Under the pieces are notes generated by a model. That model worked only from the letters and a program-made list of their open reading frames with translations, was not told where the DNA came from and did no database searches. Below are positions 19,101-27,474 of a stretch of 64,000 bases of DNA, in pieces. How positions within the stretch are numbered: position 1 is the stretch's first letter; each line of letters begins with the position of its first letter. This DNA is from Saprospiraceae bacterium (lineage in GTDB: Bacteria; Bacteroidota; Bacteroidia; Chitinophagales; Saprospiraceae). The stretch lies in contig JADKFC010000030.1 of NCBI GenBank assembly GCA_016717655.1, forward strand, positions 62,001 through 126,000, in the 5' to 3' direction. The position numbers were made by a program, and so were the translations under genes.

Positions 19101-19978
19101 TCCCAACGGTAACTTGTCATCTCAAAATCCTTTGGAATTTACCGCTCAGGAAAATGGAATTTATCAATTCTTTTTAGTCAATACCAATGCTTGTGGTGGT
19201 ACTGCTGATAGTTTTAATTTTGTAGTTAATGCCTTTCCGGAAGCTGTATTTACCAGTACAACCAATGGAAATATAGACTGTGCTCCTATTGAAGTTGAAT
19301 ACGCAACCCCACAAGTGGCAGGAAATAGCTATCAGTGGACGTTTCCCGGGGGTAATCCTGAGACATCGACAGACCCAACGGTAAACGTTACCTATGCCAA
19401 TGCTGGAAGCTTTGATGTCAACCTGATCGTAAGCAACAATTTAGGTGGTGACACTATTTTAATGAATAATTACATTGTACTGGCAACCTACACCCACAGC
19501 CCTGTTTGAACATACGGTGAGCAGCCCTGTTGTGGATTTTCAATTTACGGGATCTGGCCAAGCAGAGGTCATTTGGGATTTTGCCGGACTGGGCACTTCC
19601 CAGTTGCTCAATCCCAGCTTTGAATTTCCGGCAAGTGGAACCTACCCTGTTAGTTTGATAGCCAACAACATTTGTGGAAGTGATACGGTTGTACAGAACA
19701 TCGTAATCGTTATAACTGGGACCGACCATCATGATCTCAGCTCGTTATTAAACTACTACCCTAACCCGGTTGATCAACAACTTACCCTGCAATTGAAAGG
19801 TCAAAGGGAATTTTCAAAAGTTGAAATTTTCAATACTATGGGTCAGGTGGTTTCAAAAAATGAAAGTTGCACAGGAGCTTCTTGTATAATAGATACAAAA
19901 AATTGGATTCCTGGTAATTATCATCTCAGAATTACCTCCGGATCATCTACATCCGTTATAAGGGTCAACAAAATCTAA
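16174..19978 (+). CDS. Secreted reprolysin-like zinc metalloprotease with ~10 PKD domains and type IX sorting signal, frame broken once
   Basis: A signal peptide is followed by a prodomain, then a metzincin-type catalytic domain with HEFGHNFDASH near residue 328 (D at the position where metzincins usually have G) and a Met-turn HIMAP. From about residue 380 nine PKD-like domains follow, alternating between two types (FxGGxPxxS and FGDGNTS...NPxHxY). The frame stops at 19509. The other frame supplies a tenth PKD-like module (VIWDFAGLG) and a type A sorting domain (YYPNPVDQQLTLQL ... GNYHLRITSGSS) to 19978. One extra A at 19485-19486 explains the break. The intact ~1268-residue protein would be exported by type IX secretion and anchored at the surface or released. 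Confidence 0.88.
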
Positions 19979-19986
19979 TTTTGAAT

Positions 19987-20023
19987 AAAAAAAAGGCCGG
20001 TTGATCAACCGGCCTTTTTTTTT
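19987..20023. terminator. Strong bidirectional terminator
   Basis: A20-base palindrome GGCCGGTTGATCAACCGGCC flanked by A8 on the left and T9 on the right, between convergent genes; its T tract touches the purE stop. Confidence 0.9.
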
Positions 20024-20510
20024 AATCTTTTTTAAACCTCACGGCTTCGTTTTTTTCCAGCACCTGATTTTTCAAATCTTGCTTATAGGAGATCAACTTT
20101 TGTAATAAGGTGGCATCGGATGTCCCAAGTATTTCACATGCCAATATTCCGGCATTTTTAGCCCCATTCAAGGCAACGGTTGCAACCGGAATTCCGCCAG
20201 GCATCTGCAAAATAGATAAAATGGAATCCCAGCCATCAATGCTATTGGACGATAGAATCGGAACCCCAATCACTGGTAACGGAGAAAGTGATGCCACCAT
20301 ACCTGGCAAGTGCGCTGCCCCGCCGGCACCGGCAATGATGACCTTTATTCCTTTTTGGTGCGCTGTACTTGCAAATTCAAACATCCTTTCCGGCGTTCTG
20401 TGGGCAGAAACCACAGATAATTCGTAAGGAACAGCAAAATGATCCAGCATCAACGCTGCTTCTTTCATAATCGGCAGATCTGAGTCAGAGCCCATAATAA
20501 TGGCTACCAT
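20022..20510 (-). CDS. purE: N5-carboxyaminoimidazole ribonucleotide mutase (class I PurE)
   Basis: The enzyme converts N5-CAIR to CAIR in purine synthesis. Signature stretches are IIMGSDSDLPIM, SAHRTPERM, IAGAGGAAHLPGMVAS and GVPILSS, with the catalytic histidine in the SAHRTP loop. Length 162 is normal. It overlaps the end of purK by 26 bases, as expected for enzymes that hand over a labile intermediate. Confidence 0.97.
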   Translation of the reverse strand: MVAIIMGSDSDLPIMKEAALMLDHFAVPYELSVVSAHRTPERMFEFASTAHQKGIKVIIAGAGGAAHLPGMVASLSPLPVIGVPILSSNSIDGWDSILSILQMPGGIPVATVALNGAKNAGILACEILGTSDATLLQKLISYKQDLKNQVLEKNEAVRFKKD

Positions 20511-21665
20511 TTTCCAATATTTTTGATGAAGATATAACTTTTACATTTTCTAATAGCATCCTTGCGCATTTACGGGCCTCATCTAAAGTAGGTTTGGTCA
20601 CTGTAATGTGTCCCATTTTACGTTTGGGCTTGGTTATTTTTTTATTGTACAAGTGTGGATAAACACCAGTTTCTGAAAGGGCCTCTGGAAGTCCTTGATA
20701 CACCGCTGTTCCAGTGTGCCCCTCCTCTCCCAACAAGTTGATCATTACGGCAGGCATGATCAACTTGGATGACCCCAGGGGTAAATCCAATAAAATCCTT
20801 AGGTGTTGTTCAAATTGCGAAGTATAGTTGGCTTCAATCGTATGATGGCCGCTGTTGTGCGGCCTGGGTGCCATTTCATTGACCACCAGCTTTCCATCCT
20901 TATCCAAAAAATATTCTACTGCCAATAAACCCGTGATGCCCAAAGCATTGGCAATCTTTTCAGTGATTTCTCTTGCCTGGTTCTCAATGTCAGCATTCAC
21001 TTCAGCAGGACAAAATAAATATTCCACCAAATTGGCGGTAGGATGAAAAGACATTTCAACCATTGGAAATGATTCCATTTGTCCATTGTTCTTCCTGGCT
21101 GTCATCACTGCCAGCTCTTTTTGAATGGGCACCAATTTTTCGATTACACAGGGTGAATCAAATAAGATTTCGAGGTCAGTTTCCTTCCTGATAACATTTA
21201 CCCCTCTTCCATCATAGCCCCCCACCCTTAATTTTTGCACAAAAGGAAGTGATAATTTTCCCGAATTGACGGCTTCTAATACAGCTGCCTTACTTTCCAT
21301 CAATTCAAATTCAGCTGTTGGAAATCCATTATCCTTGTAAAATGATTTTGGACTCCTTTGTCATTGATGATTTCTAGTACCTCCGGCTGGGGATACACCA
21401 ATTTTCCCTGCGCCTGCAGTTGTTTCAATGCTTCAATGTTGACACTTTCAATTTCAACTGTTATTACATCCATGGCAAGCCCAAAATTGAGCACATCATC
21501 GTAGTTTGAAAAATCACCTTCAAAAAACCGGGTGCAAATGCCTGCCGCTGGAAATTCAAGATTTTCATCCAAAATACTAATATCCAATGCAAGAGGTATA
21601 GAAGCTTCAACCAGCATTCTTCCCAATTGACCTCCCCCTAATATACCGATTCTGGTTTGATTCAT
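20485..21665 (-). CDS. purK: N5-carboxyaminoimidazole ribonucleotide synthase, ATP-grasp, frame broken once
   Basis: PurK makes N5-CAIR from AIR, ATP and bicarbonate. The N-terminus has the glycine loop GILGGGQLGRML. The ATP-grasp region reads VQKLRVGGYDGRGV, CVIEKLVPIQKELAV, and the metal-binding part VNEMAPRPHNSGH. The upstream frame ends prematurely after VQNHFTRIMDF; the family sequence continues as YKDNGFPTAEFELMESK in the next frame. One missing base in the 4-base run at 21339-21342 (plus-strand A's) explains it. Reconstructed length ~393 residues, close to the family norm. Confidence 0.95.
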
Positions 21666-21682
21666 AAAATGTGAATAATGTG

Positions 21683-21690
21683 CAAAAATA
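21683..21690 (-). promoter_or_regulatory. -7 element (TATTTTTG) for purK-purE
   Basis: It matches TAnnTTTG on minus and sits 17 bases before ATG 21665. Confidence 0.5.
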
Positions 21691-21707
21691 ATCGAAAACT
21701 GTCATAA

Positions 21708-22634
21708 TTGACTGATAAAGTTGAACAAAGCCTAAACTGCCCAATGTGGATAACTTGTAAAGTGGATTCTTGCTTTTTTTGTTTTCTTTGCACTTTAGAA
21801 GTACCTGATTTGACCAACCTTTTTCCTTTTCCAGTTGTCCATCTTCCTGGTCTGACCAGTCCCGGCAGTCATTCGTTTAGTCATCTTTTTCAATACTCTC
21901 AACAAAATAATGATTGGATGGGGGCCCTGATCAGTAATGCTATGATGCCCGCCTTTTTATATACCAATAAGGAAGAAGCATATAAAACATCAGTAATAGA
22001 AGTTAAAAGGCTTAAAATAGAAGAAGAAGGAGAAGAAGCGGTGCCGTCATATACCACTGCGAGATTGCATACCGCGGCCCCACTTTCCCAGGAATGGGAA
22101 GAAAAACCTTCAGTTCAAGAAGAGATCCTCCTGAAAATAGACGACGTCGAAGAAACGAAAGGTGGAAACGAAGCCACCTCGGTCAGTGATAGTGAGGTGT
22201 CATCCAGAATTGTTTATCCAGATATTACGCCAATCGTTTTAGCTTATCCCGAAAAGCAAAAAAAGAAGAAAAATAATAAGAAAAAGAAGAAAAATAAGAA
22301 TAATATGTTTCTTTTAGACGATTTAACAAATTTAAATCCGTTTAATAAGTGGCTTGTAAGTTTAAAACCCAATGAGTCCGGCAACATTCCTGAAATCCTG
22401 AAAAAGGCCAAAAAGAAAGATAAAAAGCTGAAAAAGAAAGAATTAATGGGAGAAGTTGAACTTTCTGTACAGAAATCAGACAGGTTAATTTCTGAGTCCT
22501 TGGCCATTATTTTGAGGAATCAGGGACGGTATGAACAGGCAGTTACGATGTATGAACAATTAATTTTGAATATTCCAGAAAAAAGTAGTTACTTTGCGGC
22601 TCAAATTGATGAAATAAAAAAACTTATCCATTAA
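21708..22634 (+). CDS. Unknown lysine-rich protein with a TPR-like C-terminus; start uncertain
   Basis: Not recognised. The central part (residues ~185-200) is almost pure lysine and asparagine, and another Lys-rich stretch lies near 240-250. The last ~50 residues look like one helical repeat pair (SESLAIILRNQGRYEQAVTMYEQLIL), similar to a TPR. The frame opens with TTG at 21708, and the first ~30 residues look non-coding (cysteine/phenylalanine-rich). A TTTCTTTGC near-promoter just downstream and the sensible sequence from LEVPDLTNLFPFP suggest a start near 21795 with no ATG available. It overlaps the secG ATG and may be cotranscribed with it. Confidence 0.65.
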   Translation: MTDKVEQSLNCPMWITCKVDSCFFCFLCTLEVPDLTNLFPFPVVHLPGLTSPGSHSFSHLFQYSQQNNDWMGALISNAMMPAFLYTNKEEAYKTSVIEVKRLKIEEEGEEAVPSYTTARLHTAAPLSQEWEEKPSVQEEILLKIDDVEETKGGNEATSVSDSEVSSRIVYPDITPIVLAYPEKQKKKKNNKKKKKNKNNMFLLDDLTNLNPFNKWLVSLKPNESGNIPEILKKAKKKDKKLKKKELMGEVELSVQKSDRLISESLAIILRNQGRYEQAVTMYEQLILNIPEKSSYFAAQIDEIKKLIH

Positions 22635-22897
22635 TGGTTACTACATTAACTATCATCATTGCCCTCAACTGTTTGCTGCTTATGGGAGTTATTCTAATCC
22701 AGAATCCCAAAGGAGGTGGAGTAGACAGTACCTTTGGAGGAGGAGCCGCCAATCAAATGTTTGGTGCAGCTAAATCCACTGATTTTATTGAAAAACTTAC
22801 CTGGGGTCTTGCGATTTCATTGTTTGTTCTTTGCATCATCACAGCCATTGTTGTAAGTGGTGGTTCTGGAGAACAAATACTGCAGACAGAACAGTAA
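22634..22897 (+). CDS. secG: Protein-export membrane subunit SecG
   Basis: SecG supports SecYEG-mediated export. Two membrane segments (residues ~3-20 and 54-75) flank the conserved loop IQNPKGGGVDSTFGGGAANQMFG. Length 87 is normal for the phylum. The ATG follows the upstream stop directly and a terminator follows. Confidence 0.93.
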   Translation: MVTTLTIIIALNCLLLMGVILIQNPKGGGVDSTFGGGAANQMFGAAKSTDFIEKLTWGLAISLFVLCIITAIVVSGGSGEQILQTEQ

Positions 22898-22913
22898 AAA
22901 ATAAAGCAATACG

Positions 22914-22943
22914 AAAAAGGCACCTTAAAGGTGCTTTTTTTTT
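22914..22943 (+). terminator. Intrinsic terminator after secG
   Basis: Stem AAAAAGGCACC / GGTGCTTTTT with loop TTAAA and a run of nine T's. The A-rich left arm may also serve the opposing acetyltransferase gene. Confidence 0.8.
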
Positions 22944-22948
22944 GCCTC

Positions 22949-23386
22949 CTACAGTTCTTTACCCATTTTCTGATGAGCAATGCCTACTTCTACAAAAGCA
23001 TCGCCAATTGAATCATAACCCAGCTTTTTGTAAAAGGGCACGGCTATGTCTCGCGCATGTAAAACCAACTTTGTAAATCCATTTGACAAGGCCCAGTGCT
23101 CTGAAAAATGCACCAAAGCAGACCCCACCCCCTTCGATTGCACTACCTCACTTACAGCCACTTGTCGCATTTTAACCACATTTTGGTCCAACTTTGTCAT
23201 GGTCAAGGTACCAACCATACCTCCCGCAGTCCAGGCACCTATGTGAACATCTTTATATTCTTCAGCCAATTGTTCTGCCGAAAATTCCAAACCCAGAGGC
23301 TTTCTGAGTACTTCATACCTTAGAGAAACTGCTTCATCGTATTCTGGCGAAGCAAAGTCATAGATGCCAATGTATAAATTTTCCAT
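22949..23386 (-). CDS. GNAT-family N-acetyltransferase
   Basis: The acetyl-CoA-binding core reads MRQVAVSEVVQSKGVGSALVHFSEHWA (V-x5-QxxG-x-G/A motif), followed by LHARDIAVPFYKKLGYDSIG, the typical beta5-alpha4 region. Length 145 is normal. The substrate is unknown; small GNATs of this type acetylate amines or protein N-termini. A TAACTTTG element lies 17 bases upstream of the ATG. Confidence 0.9.
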   Translation of the reverse strand: MENLYIGIYDFASPEYDEAVSLRYEVLRKPLGLEFSAEQLAEEYKDVHIGAWTAGGMVGTLTMTKLDQNVVKMRQVAVSEVVQSKGVGSALVHFSEHWALSNGFTKLVLHARDIAVPFYKKLGYDSIGDAFVEVGIAHQKMGKEL

Positions 23387-23403
23387 TTAAAGATACTTAA
23401 CGG

Positions 23404-23411
23404 CAAAGTTA
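23404..23411 (-). promoter_or_regulatory. -7 element (TAACTTTG) for the acetyltransferase
   Basis: It fits TAnnTTTG on minus and is well spaced from ATG 23386. Confidence 0.5.
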
Positions 23412-23463
23412 ATAAATATTGAGTTCAATACGGTGATAGCCACCATTACTGGCCGCACTTGTT

Positions 23464-23471
23464 TATCTTTG
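23464..23471 (+). promoter_or_regulatory. -7 element (TATCTTTG) for the OstA-like gene
   Basis: It lies 39 bases before ATG 23511 and inside the longer frame that starts at 23433, so it argues for the 23511 start. Confidence 0.5.
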
Positions 23472-23510
23472 GCCCCCAATGCACACATTTTTTCTTTCGT
23501 TTTCGTTACT

Positions 23511-25325
23511 ATGAAGATGCGCACTTTTGGTTATTTTATTTTTGTACTGTTTGTTTCACAAATAGCTCTTGCAAACAAGGCTACATCCGGTTTTGCAGCA
23601 GATACATTAAAAAAGATCATCATAGAGAACGCCAACAACCAGGTGATTGACAATGCTGTATCACCTCCAATCCGTTATTTTAATGGTGATGTACGAGCTT
23701 ATCACGAAGGTTCATACTTTTTTTGTGATAGTGCCAAAATGATTGATAACGAACTCTTTGCATTTGGCAACGTGGTCATCATCCAGCATGACACCATTAC
23801 CATGTTTGCGGATGAGTTGTATTATCATGGAGACTCTCTTTTTGCCTACCTCCGTTCAAAAGTTGTTTTACAAAACAACAATGATGCACTTTACACAGAA
23901 TATATGGAATATGATATGGAGGAAAAAAAAGCTTACTACCGCGACAAAGCAATTATGGTGAGTGGAAATTCGACCTTAAAAAGTAAGAAGGGAATCTTTG
24001 ATGTAAAAAACAATCTGGCCATTTTTGAAGAAAGGGTTACCGTTGATGGAGAAGATTTTCACATGGTTACAGATACCTTACATTATAAGACCAATGAGGA
24101 AATTGCCAACTGGACAACACCTGCCCTCATAAAAACAGATTCTTCAGAGATTTACAGTCTGACCGGCAATTATAAAACCAGGGAAAAACAGGCAGAATTC
24201 AGGGGTGATGCACAATACAAAAAATCTGATATCATAGCAACAGCCGACCTTATCACATATGATGGCTTTCTTAAAAAAGTCAGCATGTACGGCAAAGCTA
24301 TCTATGATTCAAAAACCGAACACGCAAAGGCGGATTCAATCATCCATTCAGAAAATGACGACATTACCCAGCTCATAGGAAACGCCAGCTTTGTCAATGA
24401 AAAGAATAAGGCAAGCGGTTCAAATATACTATATAGCAAAAAAGAAGACCGCTTTGCCTTGAATGGAAGGGGTGAAATTTCAGATTCAACCATGTTCATC
24501 ATTGCCAATCAACTAGATTATAACGAGATCACTAAAAAAGGTGTCGCCACAGGAGATGTAATTTGGACAGATACCGCTTCGGCTACTACGGTAAAAGCTG
24601 ATTCTGTTTACATGGATGGCACCATAGATTACATGCATGCCAGCCGAGCAAATGGCAAATCATTATTGATTACTGTTTTAGACAAAGACACCTTGTTTCT
24701 GGCAAGTGACACCTTAAAGCGATTTCGTTCTATAGTAAAAAGAGATTCCATTACCTATGACACCATCAAGATGCTAGCCGCCGATAACAGGGTTGAAATT
24801 TTTAAAAATGATCTCCAGGCAGTTACCGATTCTTTGGTTTTTAATGAAAGAGATTCCGTCTTTACCTTGTTCAATAGGCCTGTTCTATGGACAGATACCA
24901 CCCAAATGGAGGCCGATACCGCCCAAATTTATATGAAAAACAAAAAAATATCCCGTCTGGATCTCAACAGCAATGCCCTTGTGATTACCAGTCCCGATAT
25001 GATATTTTTTAATCAGATTAGGGGCAATACCATGACCGGAAATTTTGTTGACAATGCTCTTGACGAATTAAAGGTAACCGGTAGTTCACAATGCATATAT
25101 TATATGCAGGATGATGAAAAGGCGTACATTGGGGTCAATCAAACGGATTGCAGCTTAATGATCTTTAAATTTGAAACCAAAAAAATAAAAAACATCCGTT
25201 TTTATACAGAACCCAATTCTACCATATCGCCCATAGATGCTGTTGATCATGAGGCCATTAAACTAAAAGGGTTCAGTTGGAAGTTGGAAAAGAGACCATT
25301 AACAATGGCCGACATCCTTCAATAG
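23511..25325 (+). CDS. OstA/LptA-like exported protein (lipopolysaccharide transport type)
   Basis: A signal peptide (MRTFGYFIFVLFVSQIALA) is followed by repeated beta-strand units typical of the LptA/OstA fold (RYFNGDVRAYHEGSYFFCDSAKMID, ADELYYHGDSLFAYLRSKVVLQN, ADLITYDGFLKKVSMYGKAIYD, MEADTAQIYMKNKKI). This Bacteroidota type is larger (604 residues) than E. coli LptA and is thought to bridge lipopolysaccharide across the periplasm. ATG 23511 is chosen because of the signal peptide and promoter. It overlaps the next, convergent gene by 7 bases. Confidence 0.85.
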   Translation: MKMRTFGYFIFVLFVSQIALANKATSGFAADTLKKIIIENANNQVIDNAVSPPIRYFNGDVRAYHEGSYFFCDSAKMIDNELFAFGNVVIIQHDTITMFADELYYHGDSLFAYLRSKVVLQNNNDALYTEYMEYDMEEKKAYYRDKAIMVSGNSTLKSKKGIFDVKNNLAIFEERVTVDGEDFHMVTDTLHYKTNEEIANWTTPALIKTDSSEIYSLTGNYKTREKQAEFRGDAQYKKSDIIATADLITYDGFLKKVSMYGKAIYDSKTEHAKADSIIHSENDDITQLIGNASFVNEKNKASGSNILYSKKEDRFALNGRGEISDSTMFIIANQLDYNEITKKGVATGDVIWTDTASATTVKADSVYMDGTIDYMHASRANGKSLLITVLDKDTLFLASDTLKRFRSIVKRDSITYDTIKMLAADNRVEIFKNDLQAVTDSLVFNERDSVFTLFNRPVLWTDTTQMEADTAQIYMKNKKISRLDLNSNALVITSPDMIFFNQIRGNTMTGNFVDNALDELKVTGSSQCIYYMQDDEKAYIGVNQTDCSLMIFKFETKKIKNIRFYTEPNSTISPIDAVDHEAIKLKGFSWKLEKRPLTMADILQ

Positions 25326-25687
25326 TCGCCAACACTTAATAAGACCAGGGTACAGGCTTCAAGGTAGGAAATGCCTGCATCATCCAGTTTTTTATAAAAA
25401 ACTGGATTCTCCGTGCCGGGATTAAAAATGACCCTTTGCGGTCGAAGTTCAATTACTTTATCGTATAAAGCTTCCTGTCCACTGGGACCAACATAAAGCG
25501 TCACAGTATCAATTTCTTTGGTTTCAGGCCATTCAGTAGTTATAGTTTCCTTTTCAATGAATCCTTTTTTCAGTCCATACGCAATAACAGGATGTCCATA
25601 AGCCAATAGCCGTTTGGTGGCAATATGCGAGTATCTGGCAGGATTTTCACTAGCACCAACCACCAGGGTCAATTTACCTTCTTTCAT
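25319..25687 (-). CDS. CoA-binding-domain protein
   Basis: A 122-residue single-domain Rossmann-like protein: LTLVVGASENPARYSHIATKRLLAYGHPVIAYG and RVIFNPGTENP match the CoA-binding domain seen in succinyl-CoA ligase-like proteins. Stand-alone versions of this kind are common and of unknown function. It starts one base after the stop of the upstream PorV-like gene, so the two are cotranscribed. Confidence 0.85.
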   Translation of the reverse strand: MKEGKLTLVVGASENPARYSHIATKRLLAYGHPVIAYGLKKGFIEKETITTEWPETKEIDTVTLYVGPSGQEALYDKVIELRPQRVIFNPGTENPVFYKKLDDAGISYLEACTLVLLSVGDY

Positions 25688-25688
25688 G

Positions 25689-26786
25689 TTATTTAGAGGC
25701 TGGCTTCTCGGCTAAATCCAAGTTGAGAGAAAAAATATGAGATGCTAAAGAATCTGAAATCTTTCCAACATTGGCAAGAGCATAATCCAATTTTAATCTG
25801 CCAAGCACAAGACCAAATCCAATGTTAGGTTGAAACTCAAAATCTCGTTTATTGGCATTTACTTCATTGAGCACCCTTTGGAGGTTGCCAATACCTAAGC
25901 GCAGGTAAACTCGACGTGCATAACCCAATTCAGCACCCAAAGAGGGTTCCAGGCTAAAATTTTTACCTGATAAAACGCCTGACTGAGTTCCATAGCTGGA
26001 AATATTGGCATCCAGTTCAGCCAGATAAGAAAATTGACTTCCTATTTGCCCCTGATAAGCAAGGCCGGCAATGAGTCTGGGCAGCGAGATTTCTGAGGAT
26101 GAAATCGGTACTTCATTTCCTGTGCTTTGAAATACCTCTTTCTCTTCTTCGCTTAGGTCAAAGGACCAGGTATTAAAGGTTGTGGTAATGTCTCGAACCA
26201 TTGCACCAAGACTTAACTTGTCGCTTATTTTATATTGCATCGAAAAATCTGCTCCAAAGCCCCAGGCACTTCCAAATTCACCCACTTTCCTTCTAATGAT
26301 TTTGAGATTGCCCCCCAGTGCCAATTTATCTGACTTTCCTACAGATCGGGCATAAGAAACTAAAAAAGCATAATCAACCGCACTGAATTCCGTAGACTTT
26401 TCTAAATCAATTGTTCCATCCGGATTTACAATGTTGAGCGTATTTGAGATATTGTCAACACCCAATCTGATAAAACTAATAGCACCATACGATTTATTGT
26501 CCTGCCCCAGTCTTTTTGCTATGGTGAAATAATCAAAATTGGCTATGTCTCCGAACCAGTTGGCATGCATTACAGAAACAGAAAGAGGCGCGTTGAGACG
26601 GGTAAGAGAAGCGGTATTCCAAAAAGCGGCAGAAGCATCGTTGGAACTGGCTACCACACTGCCAAACATACCATGCGCTCTTGCTCCAACACCAATATTT
26701 AGAAATTCATTGACAAATTTCACCTGCGCTTTGAGGCCCAATAAGGTTGTTGTCAAAAATGTAGTTAAAAGTAAGACCTTCTTCAT
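25689..26786 (-). CDS. PorV/PorQ-family outer-membrane beta-barrel protein
   Basis: A signal peptide (KKVLLLTTFLTTTLLGLKAQ) precedes the family opening LNIGVGARAHGMFGSVVASSNDASAAFWNTASL, followed by alternating beta strands to the end. PorV is the type IX secretion shuttle that carries cargo from the translocon to the surface; this paralogue-sized protein (365) could be PorV itself or a relative. The type IX cargo in this window makes the presence of a PorV-like protein meaningful, but the precise role is unproven. Confidence 0.82.
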   Translation of the reverse strand: MKKVLLLTTFLTTTLLGLKAQVKFVNEFLNIGVGARAHGMFGSVVASSNDASAAFWNTASLTRLNAPLSVSVMHANWFGDIANFDYFTIAKRLGQDNKSYGAISFIRLGVDNISNTLNIVNPDGTIDLEKSTEFSAVDYAFLVSYARSVGKSDKLALGGNLKIIRRKVGEFGSAWGFGADFSMQYKISDKLSLGAMVRDITTTFNTWSFDLSEEEKEVFQSTGNEVPISSSEISLPRLIAGLAYQGQIGSQFSYLAELDANISSYGTQSGVLSGKNFSLEPSLGAELGYARRVYLRLGIGNLQRVLNEVNANKRDFEFQPNIGFGLVLGRLKLDYALANVGKISDSLASHIFSLNLDLAEKPASK

Positions 26787-26834
26787 TGGGAAAGATTTCT
26801 TTTTACAAACGGTAAAGATAGAATTTTAGTGTGA

Positions 26835-26842
26835 TATCTTTG
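26835..26842 (+). promoter_or_regulatory. -7 element (TATCTTTG) for the YdeI-like gene
   Basis: Near-ideal TATCTTTGC placed 35 bases before ATG 26878. Confidence 0.55.
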
Positions 26843-26877
26843 CCTGCACCACCAACCGGATAGAAAAAAGCACAAAG

Positions 26878-27474
26878 ATGGAAAAGCCAAGCCCCAAAAC
26901 CAATAAAATAACCTTCAAAAGTTCCTTGCTTTTGATGGATTCCACTTTATGGGGGGCTTATATACCTGTACCTTCAGAGATAGCCCTCATGTTTAAACAA
27001 AAGAGCATCAGCAGATTTATTTGTGAAATCAATCATGTTCTCACGACCCATTCAGCCATAATGCCTGGTGGCAATGATACCTATTTCATTTTGATGAATA
27101 AAGCCAATTGTAAGGTATTAAAACTGCCATTTGGCGCTGAATTGGTGGTAGATATGGTAGAGGATACCTCAGAATATGGCATGCCGTTATGTGAAGAGCT
27201 GCTGGTATTGTTGGATGAAGACCCTGACTTTTTATCTCAATTTCGAAAACTTACTCCAGGCAAACAGCGCAATCTAATCTACATCATCAATAAACCAAAA
27301 TCTTCTGAACTTAGGCTGCGCACAGCTATAGCTGTGGCCGGACATCTTGCTGCCAATAAGGGTAAGCTTGATTTTAAAATGTTAAACGAAGCTCTAAAAG
27401 TAAATAAATCAAACCCGGATTTTACTGTATCTGTGGTTTTGCGACAGAAGCGCAAAAAGGACCACAGAAATTAA
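26878..27474 (+). CDS. DUF1905/YdeI-like protein
   Basis: The N-terminal ~100 residues form a DUF1905 beta-rich domain (WGAYIPVPSEIALMF, GGNDTYFILMNKANCKVLKL) and the C-terminus has the YdeI 'bacteriocin-protection' helix (FRKLTPGKQRNLIYIINKPKSSELRLRTA). The biochemical role is unknown. Its last 66 bases overlap the convergent transporter gene, an unusually long antisense overlap. Confidence 0.8.
   Translation: MEKPSPKTNKITFKSSLLLMDSTLWGAYIPVPSEIALMFKQKSISRFICEINHVLTTHSAIMPGGNDTYFILMNKANCKVLKLPFGAELVVDMVEDTSEYGMPLCEELLVLLDEDPDFLSQFRKLTPGKQRNLIYIINKPKSSELRLRTAIAVAGHLAANKGKLDFKMLNEALKVNKSNPDFTVSVVLRQKRKKDHRN

Noticed and set aside
21745..21753. Perfect DnaA box (TTATCCACA on minus)
   Set aside because: A single isolated site between purK and a gene; one nine-base match in this much DNA is weak evidence.
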